The notes: a model not told the origin generated them from the letters alone. Counted from the first letter of the stretch, positions 8,952 to 17,570 are shown. The stretch is DNA of 64,000 nucleotides from Sulfurovum sp. UBA12169 (GCA_002742845.1 DLUH01000005.1:62001-126000); one strand, 5' to 3'. Program-made: numbers and translations.

Positions 8952-8960
8952 TGATAAAAT
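8952..8960 (+). promoter_or_regulatory. Extended -10 promoter for htpX
   Basis: TGATAAAAT (TGn extension plus TAAAAT), 36 nt ahead of the htpX ATG at 8996. No recognisable -35. Confidence 0.55.
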
Positions 8961-8995
8961 TTCATAAAGAACATCGACAACAAAAAAGGAATAAA

Positions 8996-9826
8996 ATGGA
9001 ACAGTTAAAAACATATGCCTTAATGGTAGGGCTCACTCTCCTTTTTATCTGGTTTGGGGGAATGATTGCAGGAAAAACAGGGATGATCATCGCATTTGTA
9101 GTTGCCGCAGGGATGAACTTTTATGCCTATTACTATAGCGACACACACGTGCTTAAGCATTATCATGCCATTCCCGTAGATGCAAATTCGGCTTCAGGAC
9201 TCTATACGATCGTGAAAAGGCTGACAGCCCGCGCCAATCTTCCTATGCCCTCTTTATACATCATTCCGGATAATGTACCCAATGCTTTTGCCACAGGAAG
9301 AGATTATGAACACGCGGCTGTTGCCGTCACGGAAGGACTCCTCAATCTTCTTACCGAAGAAGAAGTTGAAGCTGTCATCGCACATGAATTAAGCCATATT
9401 AAACATTATGACATGCTCATCGGCACCATCGCCGCCACACTTGCAGGAGCCATTGCGATGCTGGCAAATTTTGGAATGTTTTTTGGCGGGGGAGATAAAG
9501 ACAGGCCCAACCCTATCGTGACAATAGCCCTGATGTTCATCATGCCTTTAGCAGCAAGCGTCATCCAAATGACCGTCAGTCGCAACAGAGAATATATGGC
9601 AGATGAAGGTTCAGCGCGCATGACAGGACATCCCGAGTGGCTCCAGAATGCACTGAAGAAGCTAGACAGCTACGCCCGGGGGCACATGATGCACGATGCC
9701 GATCCCCAAACAGCGCATATGTTCATCATTAACCCTTTTACAGGCAAAGACTTCTCTCTTAGACAGCTCTTCAGTACTCACCCGAGCACCGAACAGAGAA
9801 TTGAAAGACTTGAAGCCCTCAAATAA
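8996..9826 (+). CDS. htpX: Membrane zinc metalloprotease HtpX (M48)
   Basis: Integral inner-membrane protease that degrades misfolded membrane proteins. Two N-terminal membrane segments (about 7-26 and 28-46), the zinc motif HELSH at 130-134, two further hydrophobic segments (about 140-160 and 175-195), then the '[15 protein letters not shown]' block that provides the third zinc ligand (Glu), and '[13 protein letters not shown]' near the end. The 276-residue length is standard. The frame extends to 8951, but the ATG at 8996, preceded by AAAAAGGA, fits the family N-terminus. The downstream gene is rnr in the same direction, with its own promoter. Confidence 0.96.
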   Translation: MEQLKTYALMVGLTLLFIWFGGMIAGKTGMIIAFVVAAGMNFYAYYYSDTHVLKHYHAIPVDANSASGLYTIVKRLTARANLPMPSLYIIPDNVPNAFATGRDYEHAAVAVTEGLLNLLTEEEVEAVIAHELSHIKHYDMLIGTIAATLAGAIAMLANFGMFFGGGDKDRPNPIVTIALMFIMPLAASVIQMTVSRNREYMADEGSARMTGHPEWLQNALKKLDSYARGHMMHDADPQTAHMFIINPFTGKDFSLRQLFSTHPSTEQRIERLEALK

Positions 9827-9832
9827 AATCTG

Positions 9833-9841
9833 TGATATAAT
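9833..9841 (+). promoter_or_regulatory. Extended -10 promoter for rnr
   Basis: TGATATAAT, a consensus hexamer with a TGn extension, lies just after the htpX stop. It gives a leader of about 70 nt before the chosen rnr start. Confidence 0.6.
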
Positions 9842-9919
9842 TCACATTATGAGAAAACAGATAAAATTATTCATTGAGTGCTATTTATTGGTACATACCT
9901 CAGCAAGGGGTATGTAATC

Positions 9920-11893
9920 ATGTCTCCTTTTGTTATACAGCTTATAAATGGATGTTTCGTTTCGGATATTGAAGAGGAAAATCAAAATACTTTTCAGGCA
10001 TTGCAAAAAATGGGTGTCGTCGAAGAGAGAGACGGACTTTGGAAAATCGGAAGTCTTTACCGTGCAGGACGTCTTTATATGGGCAAAGACGGGCGAGGAT
10101 ATGTAGAGGCGGAGTTTAAAGAACAAAAAGATTTGCTTGTTGAGCCTGATCAGTTAGGCAAAGCCAAACATGGCGATGTGGTTGTAGCCAAGCGCATCAT
10201 AGCCAAACGCGGACGCGCAAGCGGAAAAGTGATAATGGTCATAGAAAAGGCCTATCTTTACACTATTGCCTACACCGACAAAGACGCTATGGGTAATTTT
10301 CAAATCCTCAATATCCGTACAGGCGAACCCACAAATGCCATTATGGCAGGGATGGATCTTAAGGCATTTCATCTGGGCACGGTATTTAAAATCGATGTGG
10401 ATGATGACAAAGTTATCGAAGTATTGGGTAACCTAAAAGATCCGAAAGTCGATGAAAAGATCTCTCTCGCTCTTTTTGACCGCCAAGACGAATTTCCGCC
10501 CGAATGCACGCACCAGGCTAAAGAGGTCGAATCAAAAGTTCACAAAGAAGAACATGCAGACCGCATCGATCTGACTCATCTTGACTTTTGCACTATCGAT
10601 CCCGTAACCGCAAAAGATTTTGATGACGCAATCTATTTTGACCTTGAAAATTTTATCCTTTATGTTGCCATAGCCGATGTAAGCCACTACGTACCTTTTT
10701 TCACGCCCATCGACAAAGAAGCCAAAAAAAGAGGCTTTACCACTTATCTTCCTCACAAAGCCTTCCCTATGCTTCCGCGCGAACTGAGCGAAAACATCTG
10801 TTCGCTCAAACCACAGGTAGACAGGTTGGCATTTGTATCAAAGATTCAATTGGACAAACATACGCTCAAGCCGCTCCAAGAAGAATTTTTTGAAGCCATT
10901 ATCCACTCCAAACACCGTTTCAATTATGATGAAGTTGATACTATCATCAAGACAAACGGCCAAGGTGCGGGAGGTACCGTTGAAAAGATCCTAACTTATC
11001 TTCTTCCGCTTCAAAAAATCACTCAAAAACTGCACAAAGAGCGCATCAAGCAAGGGTTTGACTTCAGAAGCGAAGAGATCAAGCTGACTATCGATGCAAG
11101 CCATCTTCTTGTCAGCACCCAAACCGAAACAGGCACCCCTTCACATTCGCTCATCGAAGAATGTATGCTTCTTGCCAACCAAGCCGCAGCAAAACGTTTT
11201 GAGGGGGAGGGAGACAGTATTTTCAGGATCCACGAACCTCCGCAGCTGGCAAAGATGGAAACGCTATTGAGCGAACTTGCCGCGATTGGGCTTTATGTCG
11301 AATCCTACGAAGACAGCCCTTCTCTAATCCGCGCGATCCAAAAAGAAGCCGGGAAGATGAACCTTTCCTCCGAAGTCGATGCACTCCTTATCAAATCGAT
11401 GAAGCAGGCGAGCTATGCTGCTTACAATGTCGGACATTTCGGTCTGGGATTTAGCCATTACAGCCACTTTACTTCTCCGATCCGGCGCTATTCTGACCTG
11501 ATTTTGCATCGTCTTATCAAGACGCAGCTTAAAAACGATGCACAAGAAGCAGAATATCTACTGCGAAACATCGAACCGCTTTGCGCCAGAGTCAGCGAAC
11601 TTGAACGCGAAGAGGTCAAAGCCGAATGGGATTTTCGAGACCGCAAATTCGCCAGATGGGCAGCGATGAAGATCGGTGAGGAATTTGAGGCAGAAATCGT
11701 CGAAATCAGCGACAATAACGACGCCAAAGCGGTACTCAAAGGCGATATTCAAGGGGTCAGCGTACATTTAAGAGGGGATCACGTGATGCTGTTTGACAGG
11801 ATCAAAGTGCGTATCAATGAAGCAAATATCCCGCAAGCGGTGATCATGGCGGAATTTGTGGAGAAACTGAGCAAAGAGGCAACAGAGCTTTAG
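9920..11893 (+). CDS. rnr: Ribonuclease R (VacB/RNase II family)
   Basis: 3'-5' exoribonuclease for structured RNA. The order is N-terminal cold-shock-like OB domains (about 1-200), the RNB catalytic domain (about 213-540) with the metal-binding signature 'DPVTAKDFDDA' near residue 230 and 'SHYSHFTSPIRRY' late in the domain, and a C-terminal S1-like segment (about 590-650). The frame begins at 9878, but the ATG at 9920 has AAGGGG 9 nt upstream and matches the expected N-terminus, giving 657 residues as in Campylobacterota. In Helicobacter rnr is, as I recall, directly followed by holA; here a restriction-modification gene on the other strand separates them. Confidence 0.95.
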   Translation: MSPFVIQLINGCFVSDIEEENQNTFQALQKMGVVEERDGLWKIGSLYRAGRLYMGKDGRGYVEAEFKEQKDLLVEPDQLGKAKHGDVVVAKRIIAKRGRASGKVIMVIEKAYLYTIAYTDKDAMGNFQILNIRTGEPTNAIMAGMDLKAFHLGTVFKIDVDDDKVIEVLGNLKDPKVDEKISLALFDRQDEFPPECTHQAKEVESKVHKEEHADRIDLTHLDFCTIDPVTAKDFDDAIYFDLENFILYVAIADVSHYVPFFTPIDKEAKKRGFTTYLPHKAFPMLPRELSENICSLKPQVDRLAFVSKIQLDKHTLKPLQEEFFEAIIHSKHRFNYDEVDTIIKTNGQGAGGTVEKILTYLLPLQKITQKLHKERIKQGFDFRSEEIKLTIDASHLLVSTQTETGTPSHSLIEECMLLANQAAAKRFEGEGDSIFRIHEPPQLAKMETLLSELAAIGLYVESYEDSPSLIRAIQKEAGKMNLSSEVDALLIKSMKQASYAAYNVGHFGLGFSHYSHFTSPIRRYSDLILHRLIKTQLKNDAQEAEYLLRNIEPLCARVSELEREEVKAEWDFRDRKFARWAAMKIGEEFEAEIVEISDNNDAKAVLKGDIQGVSVHLRGDHVMLFDRIKVRINEANIPQAVIMAEFVEKLSKEATEL

Positions 11894-11967
11894 CCCTAAA
11901 GGCCCTCTATCAACATAACTGTGCAGATCCTAAAAATAGCGTTGCATGCGTATCTCTTGCTCTCATG

Positions 11968-12033
11968 CTCCTGCGTGGGGATGGATGCTGCAACGATAAC
12001 CTGAAATAACATCCCCATGCAGACCGTGGAAAT
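11968..12033. repeat. Two inverted, decayed copies of a short interspersed repeat
   Basis: TGCGTGGGGATG (11972-11983) and CATCCCCATGCA (12010-12021) are inverted with one mismatch across a 26-nt spacer. Both flanks ('CATGCTCC..' on the left, '..GACCGTGGAAA' on the right) resemble the widespread 'CTCCTGCGTGGGAATGCAT' type of proteobacterial repeat, which I know by sight but could not search. The element lies in the 160-nt gap between rnr and the R-M gene, at the border of the accessory segment. Confidence 0.45.
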
Positions 12034-12053
12034 AAAAGAAAATCATTATTGAT

Positions 12054-14468
12054 TTATCTATTAACATCCTCCACAATTTTTATCTCATCATCACTTAGTC
12101 CGTAGAGTTCATAAACCATTTTGTCTATCTCTTTTTCACACTCGATTACTCTGTTTTCAAATGCCTCAATCTCTTTTTTGAGTTTGATTTCTCGCTCAAA
12201 ATTGTCGGCTTTTACAGCTTCATCAAGGAGCACTTTATATTCTTTTATTTTTGGTTTAGTTTCTAAAATCTCATCAACAAGTTTTATAAATGGTGTTTCA
12301 TTCTCTGCTATGGCTATAGGTAAAAGTTCGAGTTTATATTTTTTCCACAATATCGTACCCTGTCCTGTCGTCACGGATATTTTAGAAAAATACCATTCTG
12401 AGAGTTTTGAATTGAGAATTGCAAGCAAATATTTTGGTTTTTCACCCGTCATAATAAAAATTTTGTCATTCCCATAAAGGTTACTTTCTTCATAGGCAAA
12501 ATTTGGCTTATCCGATATTTCACCCCAAACAATTTTTGGTTTTTCAAAATCTGACAAATAAGCACAATTGCGCAAGTTATAGGGTGTTTTACCTTTATCA
12601 TATCGCTTAACAATTTTTTCATAATAGTTATCCAAATGCTCTTTTATTGCAGGATAATTTTCAATATCTATAGGGGGATTATTATGTACATTAATTAACC
12701 ATTGTCCAGCCCAATCGATTGCATATCTGTAGACATCTCGACCACGTAACATTGGCTTGATAATCTCGGCTGATTTTGAGTCACGAGCAACCAGCTCATC
12801 TCTTTTTGCAGTATCAATAATGAACGCTTCGTTAAAACCCGTTTTGATACCGTAATTGATAGATACATTCCACTCTTTAAGAGGCTTTCCTATCTTTTCT
12901 ATGCGCTTCATCAACAATTCTTCGCCGTTATCGCCCTTGCTGTTCTCGATCGCATCGATGATGCTATCAACGCTTGCATCTTGGGTGGTGAAGTTTCGGA
13001 TGTTGGTGATGGTGATGCTTTCGTCATTCCCGTGAAGACGGGAATCTAGCTGGATACCCGCCTGCGCGGGTATGACGGAGGGATAACGGATAGCACTTAC
13101 GATACAACTCTCTACCGTCGCATCTTCAAAAAGTTGTGTCCCTACAAAATTTAAGACTTCTGTCTGAGCATTTTTCTCTAAAAATCTCTTGAGCGGTTCT
13201 CCGTATTTGGTTTTTAGCCAACTGTTTGAAACAATAAATGAAAAATATTTCCCCTCAGCAGTTAGGCGTAATCCTTTTTCAATAAACAACGCCAATATGT
13301 CTCCCGTTTTTTCAAAGACTTCAAATCCTGCATTAGCGTAATTTATATCTTTGATTTTGTTGAGAGCTACATACGGCGGATTGCCAATCACCACATCAAA
13401 ACTTCCCTCATCAAACGGCATAGCCAAAAGTGAGTTTGCACAAACTATCTTATCGCTCAAATTTGTAAGCGTTCTGCCTCTGTGGGCGGTGCGTAGCCAC
13501 AAGCTCAGTCTTGCTATCTCAACGGCATCTTCGTTTATGTCCACGCCGTAAAGGTTGTGTTCTAGTATGCTTGTCTCTATCTCATAGCCGATGGTAAGGT
13601 CGCCAAATGGCAGGAGCATATCTCTGGTAACCGTGTGTTCATGTATGAGAAACTCTAAGGCTTGGTTTAAAAATGCACCGCTTCCGCATGCGGGGTCTAG
13701 GATTTTTAGGTTTGTCAGCCACTCACGGTAGGAGAGGAGATTTTCTTTATATGTTAGTTCTGCTTTTGTTGGTTTTTTTGGGTTTATGGGCGAGGTTAAA
13801 ACCTCGCTTCCGATGCCTAACTCTGCTTTTTTATCTTCGCAGAGTTTGCCGAGTGTGTTTTGGACGATGTAGCGGGTGATGTACTCGGGAGTGTAAAAAA
13901 CTCCGTCTTTTTTGCGTTTACTTTTTTTCTTGTCAAAGTCGGTGTCGTTTATGGAGGCGTTTAGCTCTTCTAAGTCCGTCAAGCTCTGCTCAAAGATATG
14001 CCCTAAAATATTTACGCCCACTTCGCTCTCAAAATCGTAGTCGCTGAGCTTTTGCGCTTCCATGTCGAGGCACTCATCATCGATGATGAGGCTCTCCAAA
14101 AGCGCATCGGGAGCAAAAAGTCCGCCGTTGTATCTGGGGATGCTTAACTTTTCGTTGCCGCTGCTGATGGCATCGAAGTAGATTTTGTAGTAGCCGTACA
14201 TCGGATTGCCCATGATGTCTCCGGCGTGGCGGGTGCGTATCTCTTTGATGGTATTGGGGTTTAAAAGCCCTCTGTCTTCTGCAAAGAGTATAAAGATGAT
14301 GCGGTCGCAGAGTTTTTGGGTGAGGCGCAGGAGGGTGGATTTGTCCGTCTCGTTGTTTTTGACGATATTTTCAAAAAGCCGGTTTCGAAACGCACTAAAA
14401 TCTTTGTAAAGCTCTTTGGATATCTGCTGTTCAAACGTGGTCGATTTCTCTTTGAGTTGGAGCGGCAC
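12054..14468 (-). CDS. Type IIG restriction-modification enzyme, methylase-specificity part (3' piece of an interrupted gene)
   Basis: N6-adenine methyltransferase with SAM motif I 'DPACGSGAFL' (258-267) and catalytic motif IV 'NPPY' (363-366), preceded by a helical connector ('GVFYTPEYITRYIV' at about 189-202) and followed by a TaqI/Eco57I-like target-recognition region and a C-terminal coiled coil (about 740-795). The GTG at 14468 is only the first possible start after an in-frame TAA at 14511-14513. Upstream of that stop the same frame encodes the endonuclease domain, so the two pieces are one ~980-residue Type IIG gene broken by a nonsense codon. Residues ~464-484 ('VIPAQAGIQ', 'DSRLHGND') come from an inserted palindromic repeat. 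The GTG has only a weak AAAGAAGA site, so the methylase may or may not be made. Confidence 0.88.
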   Translation of the reverse strand: MPLQLKEKSTTFEQQISKELYKDFSAFRNRLFENIVKNNETDKSTLLRLTQKLCDRIIFILFAEDRGLLNPNTIKEIRTRHAGDIMGNPMYGYYKIYFDAISSGNEKLSIPRYNGGLFAPDALLESLIIDDECLDMEAQKLSDYDFESEVGVNILGHIFEQSLTDLEELNASINDTDFDKKKSKRKKDGVFYTPEYITRYIVQNTLGKLCEDKKAELGIGSEVLTSPINPKKPTKAELTYKENLLSYREWLTNLKILDPACGSGAFLNQALEFLIHEHTVTRDMLLPFGDLTIGYEIETSILEHNLYGVDINEDAVEIARLSLWLRTAHRGRTLTNLSDKIVCANSLLAMPFDEGSFDVVIGNPPYVALNKIKDINYANAGFEVFEKTGDILALFIEKGLRLTAEGKYFSFIVSNSWLKTKYGEPLKRFLEKNAQTEVLNFVGTQLFEDATVESCIVSAIRYPSVIPAQAGIQLDSRLHGNDESITITNIRNFTTQDASVDSIIDAIENSKGDNGEELLMKRIEKIGKPLKEWNVSINYGIKTGFNEAFIIDTAKRDELVARDSKSAEIIKPMLRGRDVYRYAIDWAGQWLINVHNNPPIDIENYPAIKEHLDNYYEKIVKRYDKGKTPYNLRNCAYLSDFEKPKIVWGEISDKPNFAYEESNLYGNDKIFIMTGEKPKYLLAILNSKLSEWYFSKISVTTGQGTILWKKYKLELLPIAIAENETPFIKLVDEILETKPKIKEYKVLLDEAVKADNFEREIKLKKEIEAFENRVIECEKEIDKMVYELYGLSDDEIKIVEDVNR
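13022..13077. repeat. Palindromic dRS3-like repeat inserted in frame in the methylase
   Basis: The 56-bp element is bounded by CGTCAT and ATGACG. Inside lie ATTCCC-N8-GGGAAT (13026-13045, the Neisseria dRS3 pattern) and a perfect hairpin ATACCCGC-ctgc-GCGGGTAT (13054-13073). Read on the minus strand it encodes the familiar peptide 'VIPAQAGIQ...DSRLHGND' seen inside many unrelated bacterial proteins. The reading frame of the methylase is kept through it. Confidence 0.85.
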
Positions 14469-14510
14469 GTCTTCTTTGATGCTCTCATGGCTGAGGATAA
14501 GATGAAGCTT

Positions 14511-14993
14511 TTAAAACCCTTCATAATCAAGCGTAAAAAGGTGAAATTTCTCATAAGCCGTGGCTTTTTCTATGTAAAAACGAAGCTCATCAAAGTTTGA
14601 TACGATCACATAGCGGGCGTTGGCATTTGAAACCAAATATCCAAACGCTTGGTCGACAGCTTTGTCAAGATTTTTGGTATCTTGAGCCTTGAGCTCTATG
14701 ACCCCCACAACTTTACCATCGACAAATATAGCCCCGTCGGCTTTTTTGCTGTCCGTTTCGTTTTTCTTTTCTCTCTCAAGATTGAAGTTTTGCGGGTTTG
14801 TATTGTCTAGCGTATAGCCCAGACACTCTTCAAAGATGTCATGCAAAAAGCCGTCTTGATACTTCTCTTCTTTGACGGTTTTGATAAAATCCATTTTGGC
14901 TTTATACGCTTGAAGTTTTGCCCATCGCAATGCCACTACACTTTCATCTTGGCTGAAACGTTTTACTACTGATTGTTGAAATATACCTGACAC
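14511..14993 (-). CDS. Type IIG restriction-modification enzyme, endonuclease part (5' piece of an interrupted gene)
   Basis: A 160-residue piece carrying a PD-(D/E)XK nuclease core: Asp86 in 'KKADGAIF', then Glu100 and Lys102 in 'VVGVIELKAQ', as in the N-terminal nuclease of Type IIG/IIL and HsdR proteins. It ends at TAA 14511-14513. The codons immediately after the stop stay in the same frame and read into the methylase ('LSHESIKEDVPLQLKEK'), the typical connector between nuclease and methylase. The break is therefore a single in-frame stop rather than a frameshift or a true gene boundary. If translated alone this piece would lack target recognition and probably be inactive. A TATAAT on the minus strand at 15024-15029 is a likely promoter. 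Confidence 0.85.
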   Translation of the reverse strand: MSGIFQQSVVKRFSQDESVVALRWAKLQAYKAKMDFIKTVKEEKYQDGFLHDIFEECLGYTLDNTNPQNFNLEREKKNETDSKKADGAIFVDGKVVGVIELKAQDTKNLDKAVDQAFGYLVSNANARYVIVSNFDELRFYIEKATAYEKFHLFTLDYEGF

Positions 14994-15023
14994 TTAAATC
15001 CCTATTGCTTACGGTGTGCGTTT

Positions 15024-15029
15024 ATTATA
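15024..15029 (-). promoter_or_regulatory. -10 box for the R-M gene
   Basis: TATAAT on the minus strand, 31 nt before the ATG at 14993. No clear -35. The rest of the 148-nt gap to holA holds no recognisable site. Confidence 0.5.
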
Positions 15030-15141
15030 CCCTCAAAGATCATAATGTACTCTTTTGTAATGCACATCATTGCAGACCAAAAGAGCCTCATACTTCAGAT
15101 ATGCTACACTGTCATATAAATTTACAAAAAGAAAAAGCCGG

Positions 15142-16119
15142 ATGTACCAAAAAGAATTTGATCTTAAACTCAAAACCTCATTGCCAAAAGCCGTACTTTT
15201 TTACGGCGAAAACGAGTATGCTCTCGATCGTTATCTGGACTTTTATATCCAAAAACTCGATGCAAGAGAGAGTATGCTTGCGCTTTATTTTGATGAGTGG
15301 GATTTTGGGCAGGCAAAGGCGTTTCTCTCCCAAACTTCTCTTTTTGGCGGAACCAATCTGCTCATCGTCAAACACGACAAGAAGATCCCAAAAAAAGAGC
15401 TCGATACCCTTGTGGAGCTTGCCAACAAAAACAGTGACAACTATTTTCTTCATGTATTTAGCGGTACGGACAAAGAGGCCAGGGATGTGCAAAGCTCTTT
15501 TAGCGACAAAAGCGGCGGCGTGTGGGTCCGTTTTTTTGTGCCAAACCTTCGCGAAGGTATAGCGGCACTCGAACAAAAGGCGCGCGAACTGCATCTAGAT
15601 ATCGATACCTTTGCCCTGCAGCATCTTTTGGCGCTGCTTCACAACAATCTTGCGCTTTGCGCGAACGAATTGGAAAAACTTGCTATTTTGGGCACCAAGA
15701 TAACCAGCAAGGATATCGACAGGCTGGTCTACTCGACTGCACCCTTGGCGATCGAGGAGCTGCTCATTGATCTCTTTAACAAAAAACCCGTCACAGCCAC
15801 GATCACCAAACTGCTTGAACTGGGAGAAGATGAGTTTGCTATCCTGCGTGCAACACAGTATTTTGTCAATCAGATCTTTTTGTTTCATGCCTATATCAAG
15901 CTGCACGGCACTGTCGATTCGTATCAAATACTCGGCTACAAACTCCCTAAGCCTATCGAAGAACAAAAAGCCGCGCTGGCACTGCGTATCAAATCTGCTG
16001 TTTTATTAAAAATCTTTGAACATCTCTTAGAAAGCGAGATTGCGATGAAAAAAGCACCCCCTTCTCAAAAAGAAGGATTGCTTTACGGCATACTGATCAG
16101 ATTGCAGGGGTATTTGTAA
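15142..16119 (+). CDS. holA: DNA polymerase III subunit delta
   Basis: Clamp-loader delta subunit that opens the beta sliding clamp. Helicobacter/Campylobacter-type HolA features are visible: 'AVLFYGENEYALDRYLDFYI' early in the protein, the AAA+-like fold with 'LLIVKHDKKIPKKELD', and the C-terminal collar helices ('LGEDEFAILRATQYFVNQIF'). The frame opens at 15070, but the ATG at 15142 removes 24 residues with no family similarity and gives a 325-residue protein. The sequence diverges strongly from E. coli HolA, as usual, so the name rests on these motifs and on the following rpsF-ssb-rpsR cluster, which has the same neighbour in Helicobacter. Confidence 0.88.
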   Translation: MYQKEFDLKLKTSLPKAVLFYGENEYALDRYLDFYIQKLDARESMLALYFDEWDFGQAKAFLSQTSLFGGTNLLIVKHDKKIPKKELDTLVELANKNSDNYFLHVFSGTDKEARDVQSSFSDKSGGVWVRFFVPNLREGIAALEQKARELHLDIDTFALQHLLALLHNNLALCANELEKLAILGTKITSKDIDRLVYSTAPLAIEELLIDLFNKKPVTATITKLLELGEDEFAILRATQYFVNQIFLFHAYIKLHGTVDSYQILGYKLPKPIEEQKAALALRIKSAVLLKIFEHLLESEIAMKKAPPSQKEGLLYGILIRLQGYL

Positions 16120-16294
16120 AATTTTACGAAAATTCGCTGTGAAATGATCACGGGCAAACATAGCATCGGCTGATTTGAGAACCTTTCTGTTTTCCCCGAT
16201 TACCCGGCATACAAAAACTTATAAAAAATTAAGTGGGATTATGATAATATAATGTTTCCAAAATTCTTGCTCATTTTTGGACAGTGAAAAATAC

Positions 16295-16303
16295 TGATAA
16301 AAT
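16295..16303 (+). promoter_or_regulatory. Extended -10 promoter for rpsF-ssb-rpsR
   Basis: TGATAAAAT lies 26 nt before the rpsF ATG, with a TTGGAC-like -35 at 16277-16282 (15-nt spacer). A second TATAAT at 16248-16253 may be an additional promoter. The preceding 16120-16240 shows nothing specific. Confidence 0.5.
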
Positions 16304-16328
16304 GGGCTACTAAACCAAAAGGAAACAC

Positions 16329-16727
16329 ATGAATTGTTATGAAACACTGTTTGTAGTTAAACCTACACTTACAGAAGAAGAGATTGCATCACAAATCACT
16401 AAAGTGAAAGATGTTCTTGCCAAAGAAGGCGCCGAGCTTGTGGCTACTCAAGATATGGGCATGAGAAGACTTGCTTATCCTGTAGAAAAAAATAACAGAG
16501 GGTACTATACTGTTCTTTACTTTAAAGCAGCGGGTGCAGTCATCCAAGAGCTTGAAAGAAATCTTAGAAACAATGAAGACATCATCAAGTTTTTGACCGT
16601 AAAATATACCAAACAAAGAGAAGTAGCACAATTTGACAAACTTGTAGCAGCAGCAAGCAGAGGCGCAAGCCAATCAGCTAAAGTTGAAGAAGCGGCTCAA
16701 GTTCAAGAAGAAGCAAAAGAAGCGTAA
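16329..16727 (+). CDS. rpsF: 30S ribosomal protein S6
   Basis: Binds S18 on the central domain of 16S rRNA. The S6 ferredoxin-like fold is recognisable from 'YETLFVVKPTLTEEEIASQI', 'RRLAYPVEKNNRGYYTVLYF' and 'IIKFLTVKYTK'. A Glu/Ala-rich C-terminal tail of about 25 residues brings the length to 132, longer than E. coli S6 without its added glutamates but normal for Campylobacterota. First gene of the classic rpsF-ssb-rpsR operon, with AAAAGGAAA before the ATG. Confidence 0.98.
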   Translation: MNCYETLFVVKPTLTEEEIASQITKVKDVLAKEGAELVATQDMGMRRLAYPVEKNNRGYYTVLYFKAAGAVIQELERNLRNNEDIIKFLTVKYTKQREVAQFDKLVAAASRGASQSAKVEEAAQVQEEAKEA

Positions 16728-16748
16728 TCGCACTTTAGGAGCACCCTT

Positions 16749-17249
16749 ATGTACAACAAAGTTATTTTAGCAGGAAACCTTACCAGAGATATAGAAATCC
16801 GATACACCCAAGGCGGTTCGGCTATTGGAAGCACGGGCGTTGCGGTCAGTAGAAAATTCAAATCGCAAACGGGAGAACAAAAAGAAGAGGTCACATTTGT
16901 CGATCTTACCTTTTTCGGAAGAACTGCTGAAATAGCCAATCAGTACCTCCATAAGGGAAGCAAAGTTTTAGTAGATGGAAGATTGAAGCTTGACCAGTGG
17001 ACAGCTCAGGACGGTTCAAAAAGAAGCAAACACTCTGTGATCGTAGAAAACCTGCAAATGATAGGCGGCAAAGACGATACGCAGACAAATAGCGGATACG
17101 GAAGTAACGGATACGACAGTACCGAATCAGAAGAATTCTATGCTGCACCGACAACTCCGTCGGCACCAAGACCCCAAGCTGCCCCAAGACAAGAATCTGT
17201 ATCCAACATCCCAGAAATCGACATCAGTGAAGATGAAATACCGTTTTAG
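16749..17249 (+). CDS. ssb: Single-stranded DNA-binding protein
   Basis: Tetrameric SSB. The N-terminal OB fold (about 1-105) has 'NKVILAGNLTRDIEIRY', 'QKEEVTFVDLTFFGRTAEIA' and 'LVDGRLKLDQWTAQDG'. It is followed by a flexible Ser/Pro/Gln-rich linker and the acidic tip 'EIDISEDEIPF', the docking peptide for repair and replication partners. The 166-residue length is normal. It lies 21 nt after rpsF and 9 nt before rpsR, clearly one operon. Confidence 0.98.
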   Translation: MYNKVILAGNLTRDIEIRYTQGGSAIGSTGVAVSRKFKSQTGEQKEEVTFVDLTFFGRTAEIANQYLHKGSKVLVDGRLKLDQWTAQDGSKRSKHSVIVENLQMIGGKDDTQTNSGYGSNGYDSTESEEFYAAPTTPSAPRPQAAPRQESVSNIPEIDISEDEIPF

Positions 17250-17258
17250 GAGAACACC

Positions 17259-17522
17259 ATGCAAGAAAGAAGAAAATTCAAAAAAAGATTTTGCAAATAT
17301 TGTGAAGCAAAAATAGATTTGATCGACTATAAAGATATAGCTCAACTTAAATTTTCACTCAGTGAAAGATTTAAAATCATGCCAAGAAGATTGACAGGCA
17401 ACTGCAAACATCACCAAGAGATGGTAACTATTGCTATCAAAAGAGCGAGACAAACTGCGCTTATTCCTTATATCGTAGATAGAAAGAATGTAGTTGAATC
17501 TCCGCTTGATATGATCAAATAA
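17259..17522 (+). CDS. rpsR: 30S ribosomal protein S18
   Basis: Small basic ribosomal protein (87 residues) with a Campylobacterota-type N-terminus, '[23 protein letters not shown]', and the conserved '[28 protein letters not shown]'. A Cys pair (FCKYC) near the start plus the Cys in 'TGNCKHH' gives a zinc-ribbon-like variant rather than the Zn-free type. Last gene of the operon; a strong hairpin terminator follows. Confidence 0.98.
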   Translation: MQERRKFKKRFCKYCEAKIDLIDYKDIAQLKFSLSERFKIMPRRLTGNCKHHQEMVTIAIKRARQTALIPYIVDRKNVVESPLDMIK

Positions 17523-17536
17523 ATAACACACTGCAC

Positions 17537-17570
17537 CATCATCCATCATTTTTGATGGATGATGTTTCTG
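17537..17570 (+). terminator. Rho-independent terminator after rpsR
   Basis: CATCATCCATCA (17537-17548) pairs perfectly with TGATGGATGATG (17553-17564) around a TTTT loop, followed by TTTCTG. It sits between the convergent rpsR and methyltransferase genes. Confidence 0.85.

Noticed and set aside
15005-15562. A 185-codon plus-strand frame overlapping holA
   Set aside because: It is out of frame with holA, whose sequence carries the conserved motifs; Cys/His-rich composition is that of a shadow frame.
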